Positions 35,520-44,368 are shown, numbered from the stretch's first letter. The stretch is 64,000 nt of DNA from Simkaniaceae bacterium (GCA_018399055.1 CP073762.1:2079269-2143268), one strand, 5' to 3'. The notes: a model not told the origin generated them from the letters alone. Made by a program: numbers and translations.

Positions 35520-37499
35520 ATGGCTTTTAAACAACTGATACTAAGTTTATTAATTGTTGGGTTCACCATGTTTGCGGACGCTAAACCTCCAGAACTGACC
35601 CCTCATGCAACCCACAAGAAAGCCGAGGAGATTTTCAAGGGACATGTCACCTACAAGGAGCTGACCCCTGAAATTGCCCAAAGAGCCCTTAAAAACTACC
35701 TCGATGAACTAGATCCCACTAAAACCTACCTTCTGGCGGATGAAATAGCCAAATGGGAGCATCCTAGTCCCGAGCTCCTAGAGGGGCTCGTAAGTGCCTT
35801 TAAAAAGGAAAATTTCGGCCCCTATGACGAGATTTATGAAGTAATGATTCAGTCCATTGCTCGACGAAACGTCCTAGAGAAGAAAATTGAGAACCTTCCG
35901 CTTCCCACAGACGCGAAAACAACTGATTTTAAAGATATTACGTGGGCAAAGGATGAAGTGGAGCTCGAACAGCGCCTTCTAGCCCTTAGAGCCCTCCAAC
36001 TAGAAACTGCTGAACAACTAGAAGTTGAGTCAAAAGATCAGTTCCTCCAGCGTCTTTCGAAGCGACGCGCTAATAGAGAAGATGAAGTCCTTCAAGGAGA
36101 TAAAAAGAAACTTCAGAAAAGACAGTCGCTTGTCTATTTCCTCAAGAGTTTTAGCGGAGCCCTTGATAATCATACCGTCTATTTCACCCCTCAAGAAGCG
36201 AATCAATTTATGATTCAAGTTCAGCAACGTCTCTTTGGAATTGGAGCACAGCTTCGTGATGACCTAACAGGCTTCACGCTTGTTAGACTCCTTGACGGAG
36301 GCCCTGCCCTGCAAGGCGGAATGCTTAAAGTCGGTGACAAGATTATTGCTGTTAACCATGAGCCGGTTGCAGGAATGGATATCATCGAAGCCGTAGACTT
36401 AATTAGAGGTCCGAAAGGGACAGCCGTCGGCCTCTCGATTCTCCGTGAAACGGGCGAGGGAGAAAATAAAAAGACTGAAAAATTTGATATTGAAGTAGTC
36501 CGAGATGAAATCGTTTTGAAGGAAACGCGCTTTGAAACAGAAAAAATTCCTTATGGAAATGGCGTGATTGCCCATATTCGTCTCTTTTCATTTTATCAAG
36601 ACCCAAATGACTCTTCTGCCTCAGATATTAAAGCTGCCCTTGATGAAATTAAGAAAGACCACCAGCTAGAAGGGGTCGTTTTAGACCTTCGTGGGAATGC
36701 TGGGGGGCTCCTCCCTCAAGCAGTCGCTGTGACAGGTCTTTTCATTCAGAAAGGGGTTGTAGTTTCAATTAAAGATTCAGCTGGGAATATCCAACATCTC
36801 CGTAATTTTGATGGGAAGGTGACTTGGGGTGGCCCTCTCATTGTTTTGACAAACAAGGGCAGTGCTTCTGCAGCTGAAATTGTGGCACAAACCCTCAAAG
36901 ATTATGGACGTGCTCTCCTTGTCGGAGACCCGTTCACCTGGGGAAAAGGGTCCTACCAAACCTTTACACTTGATTCAGGGAATGTCGATAAAGTGAATCC
37001 TCAGGGAGAATTTAAAGTCACCCGAGGTCTTTACTACACCGTTTCAGGAAAAAGCCCACAACTCACAGGAACAAAAGTGGACATCGAAGTTCCTGGCGGG
37101 CTTACAGAACTTGAGATCGGAGAATCCTACGCAAAATTTCCCCTAGAAAATGATGAGATTCCCCCTAACTTTATCGACAATCTCAGCGACATCCACCCTT
37201 TTCATCGAGGAAAAATGATGCGCATGTATAAAAATGATCAACAACCCCGCACTGATCTCTACGGAAAACATCTTGATCGATTAAAATCCAATTCTAATCT
37301 AAGAATCGCTCAAAACACAAACTACCAAAACTTCCTAAAAGAAGTTCGCAAAGAAGAGTTTGATGCAAATGCAATAGAAATGTATGGGCAAAACGACTTG
37401 CAACTCGAAGAGACGCACAATATCATGAAAGACCTGATTCTTCTTGAAAAACTCTCTGCACAACATGTGCAACCGATGAAGATGGCTGCTGGGGGCTGA
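35520..37499 (+). CDS. tsp: Tail-specific protease Tsp/Prc (peptidase S41)
   Basis: A 659-residue periplasmic protease with a signal peptide (LILSLLIVGFTMFADA), a helical N-terminal region, a PDZ domain (about 235-310; LRDDLTGFTLVRLLDGGPALQGGMLKVGDKIIAVN) and the S41 core. GVVLDLRGNAGGLLPQAVAVTGLF precedes the catalytic serine in NKGSASAAEIVAQTL (about residue 450), with the paired lysine in TWGKGSYQTF (about 475). In C. trachomatis, Tsp (CT441) has host-directed roles as well. AAGGA precedes the ATG. It diverges from euo. Confidence 0.93.
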   Translation: MAFKQLILSLLIVGFTMFADAKPPELTPHATHKKAEEIFKGHVTYKELTPEIAQRALKNYLDELDPTKTYLLADEIAKWEHPSPELLEGLVSAFKKENFGPYDEIYEVMIQSIARRNVLEKKIENLPLPTDAKTTDFKDITWAKDEVELEQRLLALRALQLETAEQLEVESKDQFLQRLSKRRANREDEVLQGDKKKLQKRQSLVYFLKSFSGALDNHTVYFTPQEANQFMIQVQQRLFGIGAQLRDDLTGFTLVRLLDGGPALQGGMLKVGDKIIAVNHEPVAGMDIIEAVDLIRGPKGTAVGLSILRETGEGENKKTEKFDIEVVRDEIVLKETRFETEKIPYGNGVIAHIRLFSFYQDPNDSSASDIKAALDEIKKDHQLEGVVLDLRGNAGGLLPQAVAVTGLFIQKGVVVSIKDSAGNIQHLRNFDGKVTWGGPLIVLTNKGSASAAEIVAQTLKDYGRALLVGDPFTWGKGSYQTFTLDSGNVDKVNPQGEFKVTRGLYYTVSGKSPQLTGTKVDIEVPGGLTELEIGESYAKFPLENDEIPPNFIDNLSDIHPFHRGKMMRMYKNDQQPRTDLYGKHLDRLKSNSNLRIAQNTNYQNFLKEVRKEEFDANAIEMYGQNDLQLEETHNIMKDLILLEKLSAQHVQPMKMAAGG

Positions 37500-37504
37500 T
37501 AAGC

Positions 37505-38395
37505 ATGGAAAGGTTGGAAGATCTTATCTCTCAATATAATTACTTCCTACTCGATGCCTATGGAGTTTTTTGGGGATCCGTCAAGCATGGACTTTTTTCT
37601 GGAACTAAAGAAGCCATGAAACATTTGGTTTCATGCCAAAAAACAGTTGGAATCTTATCTAACTCCACCCAACTTGCCTCAAGAGAAAAAGAAAAGTATG
37701 CTAAACATGGGCTGTATGAAGGAGTCCATTATCACTTTCTTTTAACCTCTGGTGAAGTTACACATGAAATATTATCTTCTAAAAAACTTCCCTTTCCCAC
37801 TCCTCAAAAGAAATATTATCTTTTTGGAACCGATCACCCTCGTTTCACTTCGCCAGCAATTCTTTTTCAAAAAACAGAGTATTCTCGCACCGAGAATATT
37901 CATGAGGCCGATTTTATTTACATCGCCATCCCTCATATCAATGGGAAAGATCAAGAAACTTCCAGCGTATTTCTTAAAGATGTTCAAGCCACTGCAAAAA
38001 CGGAACTTCCTGTCCTTTGTGCAAATCCTGATCGATATGCGCACGAGGGATCACCTCCTAGACTAGTTGTTCGCCAAGGAACTATCGCCCAATTATTTCA
38101 AGAAGAGGGATCCTCCGTCTTTTTTATTGGAAAACCCTATATTCCCATATTTGAAAGGGCAATGGAATTTTTTCCAGCCCAAGTTCTTCCTCATGAAGTA
38201 TTAATGGTGGGAGATACTCCTGAGACTGATATACGAGGTGCGCGTCAAATGAAGATTGCATCAGCTCTTGTTACTCAAACTGGTGTGATGAAAGAACTCA
38301 TTGGAAATGAAAAGCTATCCTTTATCCTAAACCAACTCCCTGAAACTGATCGACCCGATCACTTTATCCCTTCTTTAAATCTTCATGAGCTTTAA
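37505..38395 (+). CDS. HAD-superfamily class IIA hydrolase (TIGR01459-like)
   Basis: A 296-residue haloacid-dehalogenase-fold phosphatase. Motif I is YFLLDAYGVFWGSVKHG with nucleophile Asp17; the second acidic residue of the usual DxD is replaced by Tyr, as in the TIGR01459 group. Motif II is GILSNST, and motif IV is VLMVGDTPETDIRGARQMKI. The large cap between motifs II and III is of the C2 type. Substrate is unknown. It starts 5 nt after tsp and overlaps the HIT gene by 11 nt, so the three are probably one unit. In C. trachomatis this place is held by crpA/omcB/omcA, which are absent here. Confidence 0.82.
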   Translation: MERLEDLISQYNYFLLDAYGVFWGSVKHGLFSGTKEAMKHLVSCQKTVGILSNSTQLASREKEKYAKHGLYEGVHYHFLLTSGEVTHEILSSKKLPFPTPQKKYYLFGTDHPRFTSPAILFQKTEYSRTENIHEADFIYIAIPHINGKDQETSSVFLKDVQATAKTELPVLCANPDRYAHEGSPPRLVVRQGTIAQLFQEEGSSVFFIGKPYIPIFERAMEFFPAQVLPHEVLMVGDTPETDIRGARQMKIASALVTQTGVMKELIGNEKLSFILNQLPETDRPDHFIPSLNLHEL

Positions 38396-38798
38396 GCTGC
38401 ACCAGAATTTCTTATCCAAAATTTTTCTTCATAATTTCCCTTTATGCAAAGTCTTACTTGAAGATGAGCGCCATTATCCTTGGCTCCTGCTTATTCCTAG
38501 ACGTAATCATGTATCAAAATTAGTAGATCTCTCGAGCGAAGATCAATTGCAGCTAAACAGTGAACTCAATCTTGCTCAGCAGATTCTTTTGGAAAAATTT
38601 CACCCTGACCAACTCAATATTGCCGCTATCGGAAATATAACCCCCCAACTTCATATCCATGTAATTGCCCGTTTCAAGGATGACCCTGCTTGGCCATACA
38701 CGGTATGGGACCACCCCATTCGGGCTTCCTATTCAAACGCTGAACGGGAAGACATGATCCAAGCTTTGCGAGAAGCCTTCATTGGAGTCACCTTTTGA
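38385..38798 (+). CDS. HIT-domain nucleotide-binding protein
   Basis: A 137-residue HIT-fold protein. The signature is PQLHIHVIARFKDDPAWPYTVW near residue 87; the first His of the usual HxHxH is Gln (QLHIHV), a variant found in several HIT subfamilies, while the catalytic central His (His92) is kept. The N-terminal strand WLLLIPRRNHVSKLVDLS is also typical. Likely a nucleoside-phosphoramidate or dinucleoside-polyphosphate hydrolase. It overlaps the HAD gene and precedes gltX by 63 nt. Confidence 0.82.
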   Translation: MSFKLHQNFLSKIFLHNFPLCKVLLEDERHYPWLLLIPRRNHVSKLVDLSSEDQLQLNSELNLAQQILLEKFHPDQLNIAAIGNITPQLHIHVIARFKDDPAWPYTVWDHPIRASYSNAEREDMIQALREAFIGVTF

Positions 38799-38861
38799 AT
38801 TTGTTTGGGTATAATTGAGAAAAAGGCTAAAATAGCTCTTTTTAACCAAAAGTAATTTCTC

Positions 38862-40361
38862 ATGGAAGTCCGCACACGTATCGCCCCCTCCCCGACTGGA
38901 GATCCACACGTAGGAACACCCTACATGTCTCTTTTTAATTTAATCTTTGCTAAGCATCATGGTGGAAAGTTTTTACTCCGCATTGAAGACACCGACCAGT
39001 CCCGGAGCCGTCCCGAATATGAAGAAAGTATTTTTAAGTCTTTGAAATGGCTAGGCATTGAGTGGGATGAGGGTCCTGACGTAGGAGGCCCCTATGGGCC
39101 TTATAGACAGTCTGAAAGGACAGAGATTTACCGGGAATATTGCCAAAAGCTTCTCGATGCCGGACATGCCTATAAATGCTTTGCAACTTCTGAAGAACTT
39201 AAAGAAATGCGAGAGCTTGCATCAAAGATGGGAAAGCGCATGGGATATGACCGCCGCTATCGCAATCTGAGTGCTGAAGAAATTCAAGAGAGGGAAAATG
39301 CAGGGCAGTCCTATGTCGTGCGCTTAAAAGTTCCACTCACAGGTGAATGCGTTTACGAAGAAATAACAAAAGGGCGGATTACAACCCCTTGGAGCGATGT
39401 TGACGATCAGATCCTCCTGAAATCAGATGGCTTCCCAACTTACCATCTAGCAAATGTCGTTGACGACCACTTAATGAAAATTACGCATATCATTCGGGGA
39501 GATGAATGGACATCTTCGACGCCCAAGCATGTTCTCCTCTATGACTTATTTGGTTGGGAAAGACCCAAATTTATGCATATGCCCCTTCTTCTTGGCTCTG
39601 ATGGAAAGAAGCTTTCAAAGCGAAAGAACCCTACCTCCGTCTTTTACTATAAGGAAAGTGGTTACCTCCCTGCTGCATTTGTTAACTTCCTAACTCTGAT
39701 GGGTTACAGTATGCCAGAGGATAAGGAAATCTATACTCTTGATGAGATTATCAAAGACTTTTCAGTAGACCGCGTTGGCGTTTCTGGGGCATTCTTTGAT
39801 GTAAAAAAACTCGATTGGATTAACCAGCAATACTTGATCAACAACATCCCTGAAAAAGACCTTTGGGAGAAGATCAAAGAGTGGGGGTTTTCTGATGAAA
39901 AGATGGCGAAGGTCATTCCCTTGATCCACACCCGGATCAAAACATTTGGGGAATTTATGGAGCTTTGCCAATTCCTTTTCGTGAACCACTTGGATTACTC
40001 TGAGGAGATCCTTTGCCCTAAAGGGACCGCTAAAGAAATATCCGCAGAAATTCTGCAGTGCATGATCTGGAGCATGGAAGCCCAGGAAAATTGGGGACGG
40101 GAAGGTTTTGAAAAAGCATCAAGGGAAATGGCATCCTTCTTTGAATTGAACCATAAGAAGGTGATCATGCGGATCCTTTTTGGTGTGATCACTGGAAAGC
40201 ATCAAGGGCCGCCGCTCTTTGATTCAGTTTCAATCTTAGGGAAAGATCGGACGCGTGCACGCCATCTAAATGGTATTGAATTCCTTGGAGGAATCTCTAA
40301 TAAGCGGATGTCTGCTCTGAAGAAGAAGTGGGATGGAAGGACTCCTCAGCCGGAATTATAA
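38862..40361 (+). CDS. gltX: Glutamyl-tRNA synthetase
   Basis: A 499-residue class I synthetase. The HIGH box is PSPTGDPHVGTPYMSLFN (HVGT at 16-19), the KMSKR box is DGKKLSKRKNPTS near residue 247, and the intervening blocks LRIEDTDQSRSRPEYEESI and GFPTYHLANVVDDHLMKITHIIRGDEWTSSTPKHVLLY are complete. The C-terminal anticodon-binding helical cage follows. Chlamydiae lack GlnRS and charge tRNA-Gln with Glu first, to be amidated by GatCAB, so this enzyme is probably non-discriminating. The 3' end overlaps a small lipoprotein frame on the other strand by 68 nt. Confidence 0.97.
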   Translation: MEVRTRIAPSPTGDPHVGTPYMSLFNLIFAKHHGGKFLLRIEDTDQSRSRPEYEESIFKSLKWLGIEWDEGPDVGGPYGPYRQSERTEIYREYCQKLLDAGHAYKCFATSEELKEMRELASKMGKRMGYDRRYRNLSAEEIQERENAGQSYVVRLKVPLTGECVYEEITKGRITTPWSDVDDQILLKSDGFPTYHLANVVDDHLMKITHIIRGDEWTSSTPKHVLLYDLFGWERPKFMHMPLLLGSDGKKLSKRKNPTSVFYYKESGYLPAAFVNFLTLMGYSMPEDKEIYTLDEIIKDFSVDRVGVSGAFFDVKKLDWINQQYLINNIPEKDLWEKIKEWGFSDEKMAKVIPLIHTRIKTFGEFMELCQFLFVNHLDYSEEILCPKGTAKEISAEILQCMIWSMEAQENWGREGFEKASREMASFFELNHKKVIMRILFGVITGKHQGPPLFDSVSILGKDRTRARHLNGIEFLGGISNKRMSALKKKWDGRTPQPEL

Positions 40362-40464
40362 TCTCCTCATCGAGTGTATCGGAAACAATATAGTGCGGGT
40401 TGTAGCCACTAGAGGCGCATCCCAAAAGAAAAAGAAGTGATAAAAACAAAACGTAGAGTTTCAT
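40294..40464 (-). CDS. Small putative lipoprotein antisense to the gltX end
   Basis: A 56-codon frame too short for the usual gene-length cutoff. It reads MKLYVLFLSLLFLLGCASSG and then a short acidic tail ending in SSSEQTSAY. This is a textbook lipoprotein signal with lipobox LLGC (Cys16). Only about 40 residues remain after processing, and there is no further cysteine. It lies next to gltX, where C. trachomatis has the small cysteine-rich lipoprotein gene omcA, but it is not cysteine-rich, so homology is not claimed. It diverges from cysJ with a 13-nt gap. No strong ribosome site is visible. Confidence 0.5.
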
Positions 40465-40477
40465 ACTTTCTATTTAC

Positions 40478-41578
40478 ATGACGGAATATAATAAAGACAA
40501 CCCTTTCCCAGCAAAAATTACTGAGCGTTTTGTCCTTAATAAAGAGGGCTCTACAAAAAAAACGTATCATATAACTCTTGATCTCTCAGGCTCGAATGTC
40601 TCTTACTCGCCTGGTGATGCTGTTGGGATTTATCCCGAAAACCCCCTCGAGGAGGTCAACTCCCTATTAGAAGCTCTAAACCAAAGTGGAAATGAAGAGA
40701 TCACCGATCCCCGCTCCGGAGCTACAATGTCTTTGGAACATTTTTTTAAAACCAAAGCTAACCTTCTTCGAATTCCCGTTCCTATTCTAAAACTCGCGGG
40801 AGATCCCTCCCTTCTTGGGGACGAAAATAAAGACTCTAGACTGCAGTTTGTAAATTCTCATGATCTGACCGATTTTTTTAAGCTTCACCCCCCGACGATT
40901 CCTTTGCAAGAACTCATCTCCTATTTAGCTCCTCTTTTTCCTCGCTTTTATTCGATTGCTTCCTCACCTCAAGTAAGCCCTGACTCTATTGATCTTCTCG
41001 TCTCAACATTTAACTATACCCACGGAAAAAAAGTGCGGCAAGGCCTTGGATCTCATTTCCTTTGCAATGTTGCAGCCATGCACCATACGCCTATCTACAC
41101 CTACCTCCACCCTACACCTCATTTCGTCCTGCCGAAAGATCCTACTACTCCTATTGTTATGATTGGACCAGGAACAGGGATTGCCCCTTACCGCGCTTTC
41201 TTGCAGGAGAGAAACGCACAAAAAGCCTCAGGAGCAAACTGGCTTATCTTTGGCGAACGTAACCGCGCAACAGATTATTATTATGAAAACTTCCTAGAAT
41301 CTTTAAAGAAGAAAAACTTCCTCCGCCTAGACTTAGCATTCTCACGCGATCAAAGTGAAAAACTCTATGTTCAACACCTGCTTCTTAGAAATGGCCTTGC
41401 TGTTTGGGAGACGCTGAGCAGGGGAGCTCACCTCTACATTTGTGGGGATGCCCGCCATATGGCAAAAGATGTGACTGCAGCACTCCATACGATTGTGAAA
41501 ACCTATGGAGACAAAGATCCAAAACCATACATCAAGATGCTCCGCAAAGAAAAACGTCTTTTATTGGATGTTTATTGA
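40478..41578 (+). CDS. cysJ: CysJ-like NADPH-flavin reductase (FAD/NADPH half of sulfite reductase flavoprotein)
   Basis: A 366-residue ferredoxin-NADP-reductase-type protein. It has the FAD-binding domain of CysJ/cytochrome P450 reductase (LSGSNVSYSPGDAVGIYPENP; FYSIASSPQVSPDSIDLLVSTF) and the NADPH domain (VMIGPGTGIAPYRAFLQERNAQ; LYICGDARHMAKDVTAALHTIV). The N-terminal flavodoxin (FMN) domain of CysJ is absent, as in the chlamydial gene annotated cysJ. No sulfite reductase hemoprotein is nearby, so the electron acceptor is unknown and the sulfite role is doubtful. The end overlaps the convergent ispF by 7 nt. Confidence 0.85.
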   Translation: MTEYNKDNPFPAKITERFVLNKEGSTKKTYHITLDLSGSNVSYSPGDAVGIYPENPLEEVNSLLEALNQSGNEEITDPRSGATMSLEHFFKTKANLLRIPVPILKLAGDPSLLGDENKDSRLQFVNSHDLTDFFKLHPPTIPLQELISYLAPLFPRFYSIASSPQVSPDSIDLLVSTFNYTHGKKVRQGLGSHFLCNVAAMHHTPIYTYLHPTPHFVLPKDPTTPIVMIGPGTGIAPYRAFLQERNAQKASGANWLIFGERNRATDYYYENFLESLKKKNFLRLDLAFSRDQSEKLYVQHLLLRNGLAVWETLSRGAHLYICGDARHMAKDVTAALHTIVKTYGDKDPKPYIKMLRKEKRLLLDVY

Positions 41579-42054
41579 GATGCCGTTGTAAGAATGCAGT
41601 AACACATCATTCCTTCACCTCGCCCAAAAGCAGTAAGGCCATCGCCTGAAGTGAATGTGATTCCAACCTGATCCATATTGACTGACAAAACGCTGGCAAC
41701 ACTACGGCGAATGTCATCAGCCCGCTTTTGAAATTTAGGGCGTTTTCCTTCGATGGTCAAAGCAACATGTTCAATGACCTGATCACCAAGGGTTTCTATA
41801 GCTTTGTCTAAGAAAACCCGACTATCGGTCACTCCTTGATTTCTACAGAGATCGATCGCGATTCCCCCAAGAATTGGAACATGCGTCAGAGAGGTGATGG
41901 CATTACAGATAGAATGAAACACAACATCTCCATCTGAATCGGCATCAAGCCCTGGCGCCCCTTCGAATGAAAGTCCAGCAATGACACATTTTTTTTCTGT
42001 TCCATCTTGTAAAAATCGGTGACTATCTTGTCCTATTCCTGTACGGTATCTCAT
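41572..42054 (-). CDS. ispF: 2-C-methyl-D-erythritol 2,4-cyclodiphosphate synthase
   Basis: The fifth MEP-pathway enzyme, making MEcPP for isoprenoids (and so for undecaprenyl phosphate and quinones). 160 residues, normal. Metal and active-site motifs: RTGIGQDSHRF at the N-terminus (Asp10, His12), the signature GLDADSDGDVVFHSICNAIT (its metal His in VFHSI), and FTSGDGLTAFGRGEGMMCY near the C-terminus. It diverges from the ATP-grasp gene with only 15 nt between starts and is convergent with cysJ. Confidence 0.95.
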   Translation of the reverse strand: MRYRTGIGQDSHRFLQDGTEKKCVIAGLSFEGAPGLDADSDGDVVFHSICNAITSLTHVPILGGIAIDLCRNQGVTDSRVFLDKAIETLGDQVIEHVALTIEGKRPKFQKRADDIRRSVASVLSVNMDQVGITFTSGDGLTAFGRGEGMMCYCILTTASQ

Positions 42055-42069
42055 AGAAAGAGATTATAA

Positions 42070-43008
42070 ATGAAGACACTCCATATCTGCAATATCAATT
42101 TTGAATGGGAACTTGAAACCCACTCCTCTCTTGGTCTGAAAGAATCTTTCATGGTTCATCCAAACTTTTTACAGCTTCAGTTTCTCCCTTTCCTTTACGC
42201 TAAAGACGGCGACGGAGTGGTTGTGAGCCATCTACCTCCAGAAATACCAAGACATTTAAATGTGCATCTTTTTGATGATCCGATGGATGGATATGACAAT
42301 ATTGAAACGTGGGGATGGTCAAAAGCCATCCAAAAATGGGCCTCTCTTCCCTACCATGTTCCCGAGCATTTGCGAGAAATGGCGTCTAAAACTTTTGCCT
42401 TTACACATAGCCCTACACTTCCCGGAGCAAAACTTTTGCATCATCCTCAAGAAGTAAAGGAGTGGCTTCATGAAGGCGTATATCCTAAAGTGGTGAAGAC
42501 CTGTTTTGGTTTTGCAGGACGGGGACGGTGGATACTGCAAAAAGAAAGCGATCTTCCATCGGAGGCTTTCGAAGAGTTTGAAAAAGGCCATCTATTAATT
42601 GGAGAGCCTTGGATGAAACGTGAAATGGATTTTAGTACGCAGTGGATGTTAAGTGATGAGATCATTTACTTGGGATCCACTGTAATGGAAAATACGGAGT
42701 GGGGTGCATACAACAAAACCTATATCGGAAAAGAAATCCCCTTTTTAAAGGAGCATTTAGAAGTTGCGCAAATCCCCTTGAAACGACTGTTTGAGATGGG
42801 TTTCCGGGGAAACTTGGGAATCGATGCAATGATTTATGACCAAAAACTTCATCCTATTGTTGAAATTAACCTAAGAAAAACAATGGGTTGGCTCGCGTTA
42901 ATACTTGGGAAAAGCCTGTCTTATGAAAAAGGAAGTGAAGGTCTTCTTCCAAACTATTTACAAGTTGGAAAAGAAATCACGTTTCAGAAACAACTGAAGT
43001 TGCTATGA
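42070..43008 (+). CDS. ATP-grasp superfamily protein, substrate unknown
   Basis: A 312-residue protein whose second half has an ATP-grasp look: VYPKVVKTCFGFAGRGRWILQ (about 137-157; small ATP-binding loop), LIGEPWMKREMDFSTQWML (about 178) and FRGNLGIDAMIYDQKLHPIVEINLRKTMGWLAL (about 255-287; the Mg-binding E-x-N motif). The first 100 residues form an unrecognised pre-ATP-grasp domain. Such enzymes join a carboxylate to an amine or thiol through an acyl phosphate. It is 10 nt upstream of murA in the same direction, so a role in envelope precursor or peptide ligation is possible but only inferred. Confidence 0.75.
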   Translation: MKTLHICNINFEWELETHSSLGLKESFMVHPNFLQLQFLPFLYAKDGDGVVVSHLPPEIPRHLNVHLFDDPMDGYDNIETWGWSKAIQKWASLPYHVPEHLREMASKTFAFTHSPTLPGAKLLHHPQEVKEWLHEGVYPKVVKTCFGFAGRGRWILQKESDLPSEAFEEFEKGHLLIGEPWMKREMDFSTQWMLSDEIIYLGSTVMENTEWGAYNKTYIGKEIPFLKEHLEVAQIPLKRLFEMGFRGNLGIDAMIYDQKLHPIVEINLRKTMGWLALILGKSLSYEKGSEGLLPNYLQVGKEITFQKQLKLL

Positions 43009-43018
43009 TGCAAATCGT

Positions 43019-44368
43019 ATGGACTCATTTAAAATTACTGGTGGAAAACCTCTAGAAGGACATGTCAAAGCTGCGGGTGCAAAAAATGCGATCACCAAAA
43101 TGCTTGTCGCCTCTCTGCTTTCTGATAAGAAATGTATCTTCACAAACGTCCCCGATATTTCTGAAGTAGAAACAACCGTCAATCTCTGCAAAGAAATTGG
43201 AATGGAAGTAGATTGGGCTCGAAAAGATGGGCGGATGGAAGTGGTCACAAAAGAGATCAAATCCTCCTATGTTCCGCTGAATTTTTCCGGAGCGAACCGG
43301 ATTCCGATACTCATGATGGGGTCCCTATTAGGACGGACCCGAGAAAACATTATTGTCCCCACAGTTGGAGGATGCAAAATTGGAAAGCGTCCTGTAGATT
43401 TCCATGTTATGGCCTTAGAAAAGCTTGGGGCAATTGTTGAATACCGCACCATAAAAAATGAACACGCCTACTTCGCCCATGCTCCTGAAGGAATGAAAGG
43501 AGCTATTGTTGAGCTGCCATACCCCTCTGTGATGGCAACCGAAAATGCAATCCTTGCAGCATGTCGCGCAAAAGGGCGCACGACGATTCGTGGCGCCGCC
43601 ATCGAACCCGAAGTCATGGACCTAATTCTTTTTTTGCAAAAGCTTGGTGTCGTGATTTATGTCGATATGGATCGAACTATTTATGTCCAAGAAACAATCA
43701 CCTTCTACGAGGTCGAACACAAAGTGATTACAGACCGCATTGAAGCCGCTTCCTTTGGAATGGCTGCAATTGCAACGCGCGGACGAATTTTTGTAGAAGG
43801 AGCGCAGCAATCCCATATGATCACCTTCCTCAATAAACTTAGACAGATCAACGGAGGCTTTGCCGTAAAAGAAGGTGGCATTGAATTCTTTTATCAAGGG
43901 CCTCTCAAAGGAGGTCTCCATCTCCAAACCGATGTTCATCCTGGCTTTTTGACTGACTGGCAACAACCCTTTGTCGTTCTTCTCACCCAAGCCTATGGCA
44001 GTTCAGTTGTTCACGAAACGGTCTACGAAAACCGATTCGGTTACGTCGATACACTCTTAAAAATGGGAGCTCATGTCGAGCGCTTTACACAGTGTTTAGG
44101 GGATCGCCCCTGCCGCTTTGCCTCCCAGAACTACCAACATAGCCTGATCGTCAAAGGACCCACCAATTTCCGGGGGATGGAGATCGAAGTACCTGATCTC
44201 AGAGCAGGCTTTGCTTATGTTATGGCAGCCCTCCTTGCTCCTGAAGAAAGCTCCTTAACAGGACTTCCTTACCTCGATCGCGGGTATGAAAATCTTGAAG
44301 GAAAGCTACAATCTCTTGGCGCCAACATCGAAAGAGTTATGACCCCTGAGCCCCTGATTGCAACTTAG
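43019..44368 (+). CDS. murA: UDP-N-acetylglucosamine 1-carboxyvinyltransferase MurA
   Basis: The first committed peptidoglycan step: transfers enolpyruvate from PEP to UDP-GlcNAc. 449 residues. It begins FKITGGKPLEGHVKAAGAKNAITKML, where Lys22 is the conserved PEP-binding lysine. The active-site loop reads IVPTVGGCKIGKRPVDFHVMALEKLG: the catalytic Cys (Cys119, E. coli Cys115) is present. C. trachomatis MurA has Asp at this place and is intrinsically fosfomycin resistant, so this enzyme differs. The C-terminal EPSP-synthase-like repeat is complete (VPDLRAGFAYVMAALLAPEESSLTGLPYLDRGYENLEGKL). Confidence 0.95.
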   Translation: MDSFKITGGKPLEGHVKAAGAKNAITKMLVASLLSDKKCIFTNVPDISEVETTVNLCKEIGMEVDWARKDGRMEVVTKEIKSSYVPLNFSGANRIPILMMGSLLGRTRENIIVPTVGGCKIGKRPVDFHVMALEKLGAIVEYRTIKNEHAYFAHAPEGMKGAIVELPYPSVMATENAILAACRAKGRTTIRGAAIEPEVMDLILFLQKLGVVIYVDMDRTIYVQETITFYEVEHKVITDRIEAASFGMAAIATRGRIFVEGAQQSHMITFLNKLRQINGGFAVKEGGIEFFYQGPLKGGLHLQTDVHPGFLTDWQQPFVVLLTQAYGSSVVHETVYENRFGYVDTLLKMGAHVERFTQCLGDRPCRFASQNYQHSLIVKGPTNFRGMEIEVPDLRAGFAYVMAALLAPEESSLTGLPYLDRGYENLEGKLQSLGANIERVMTPEPLIAT

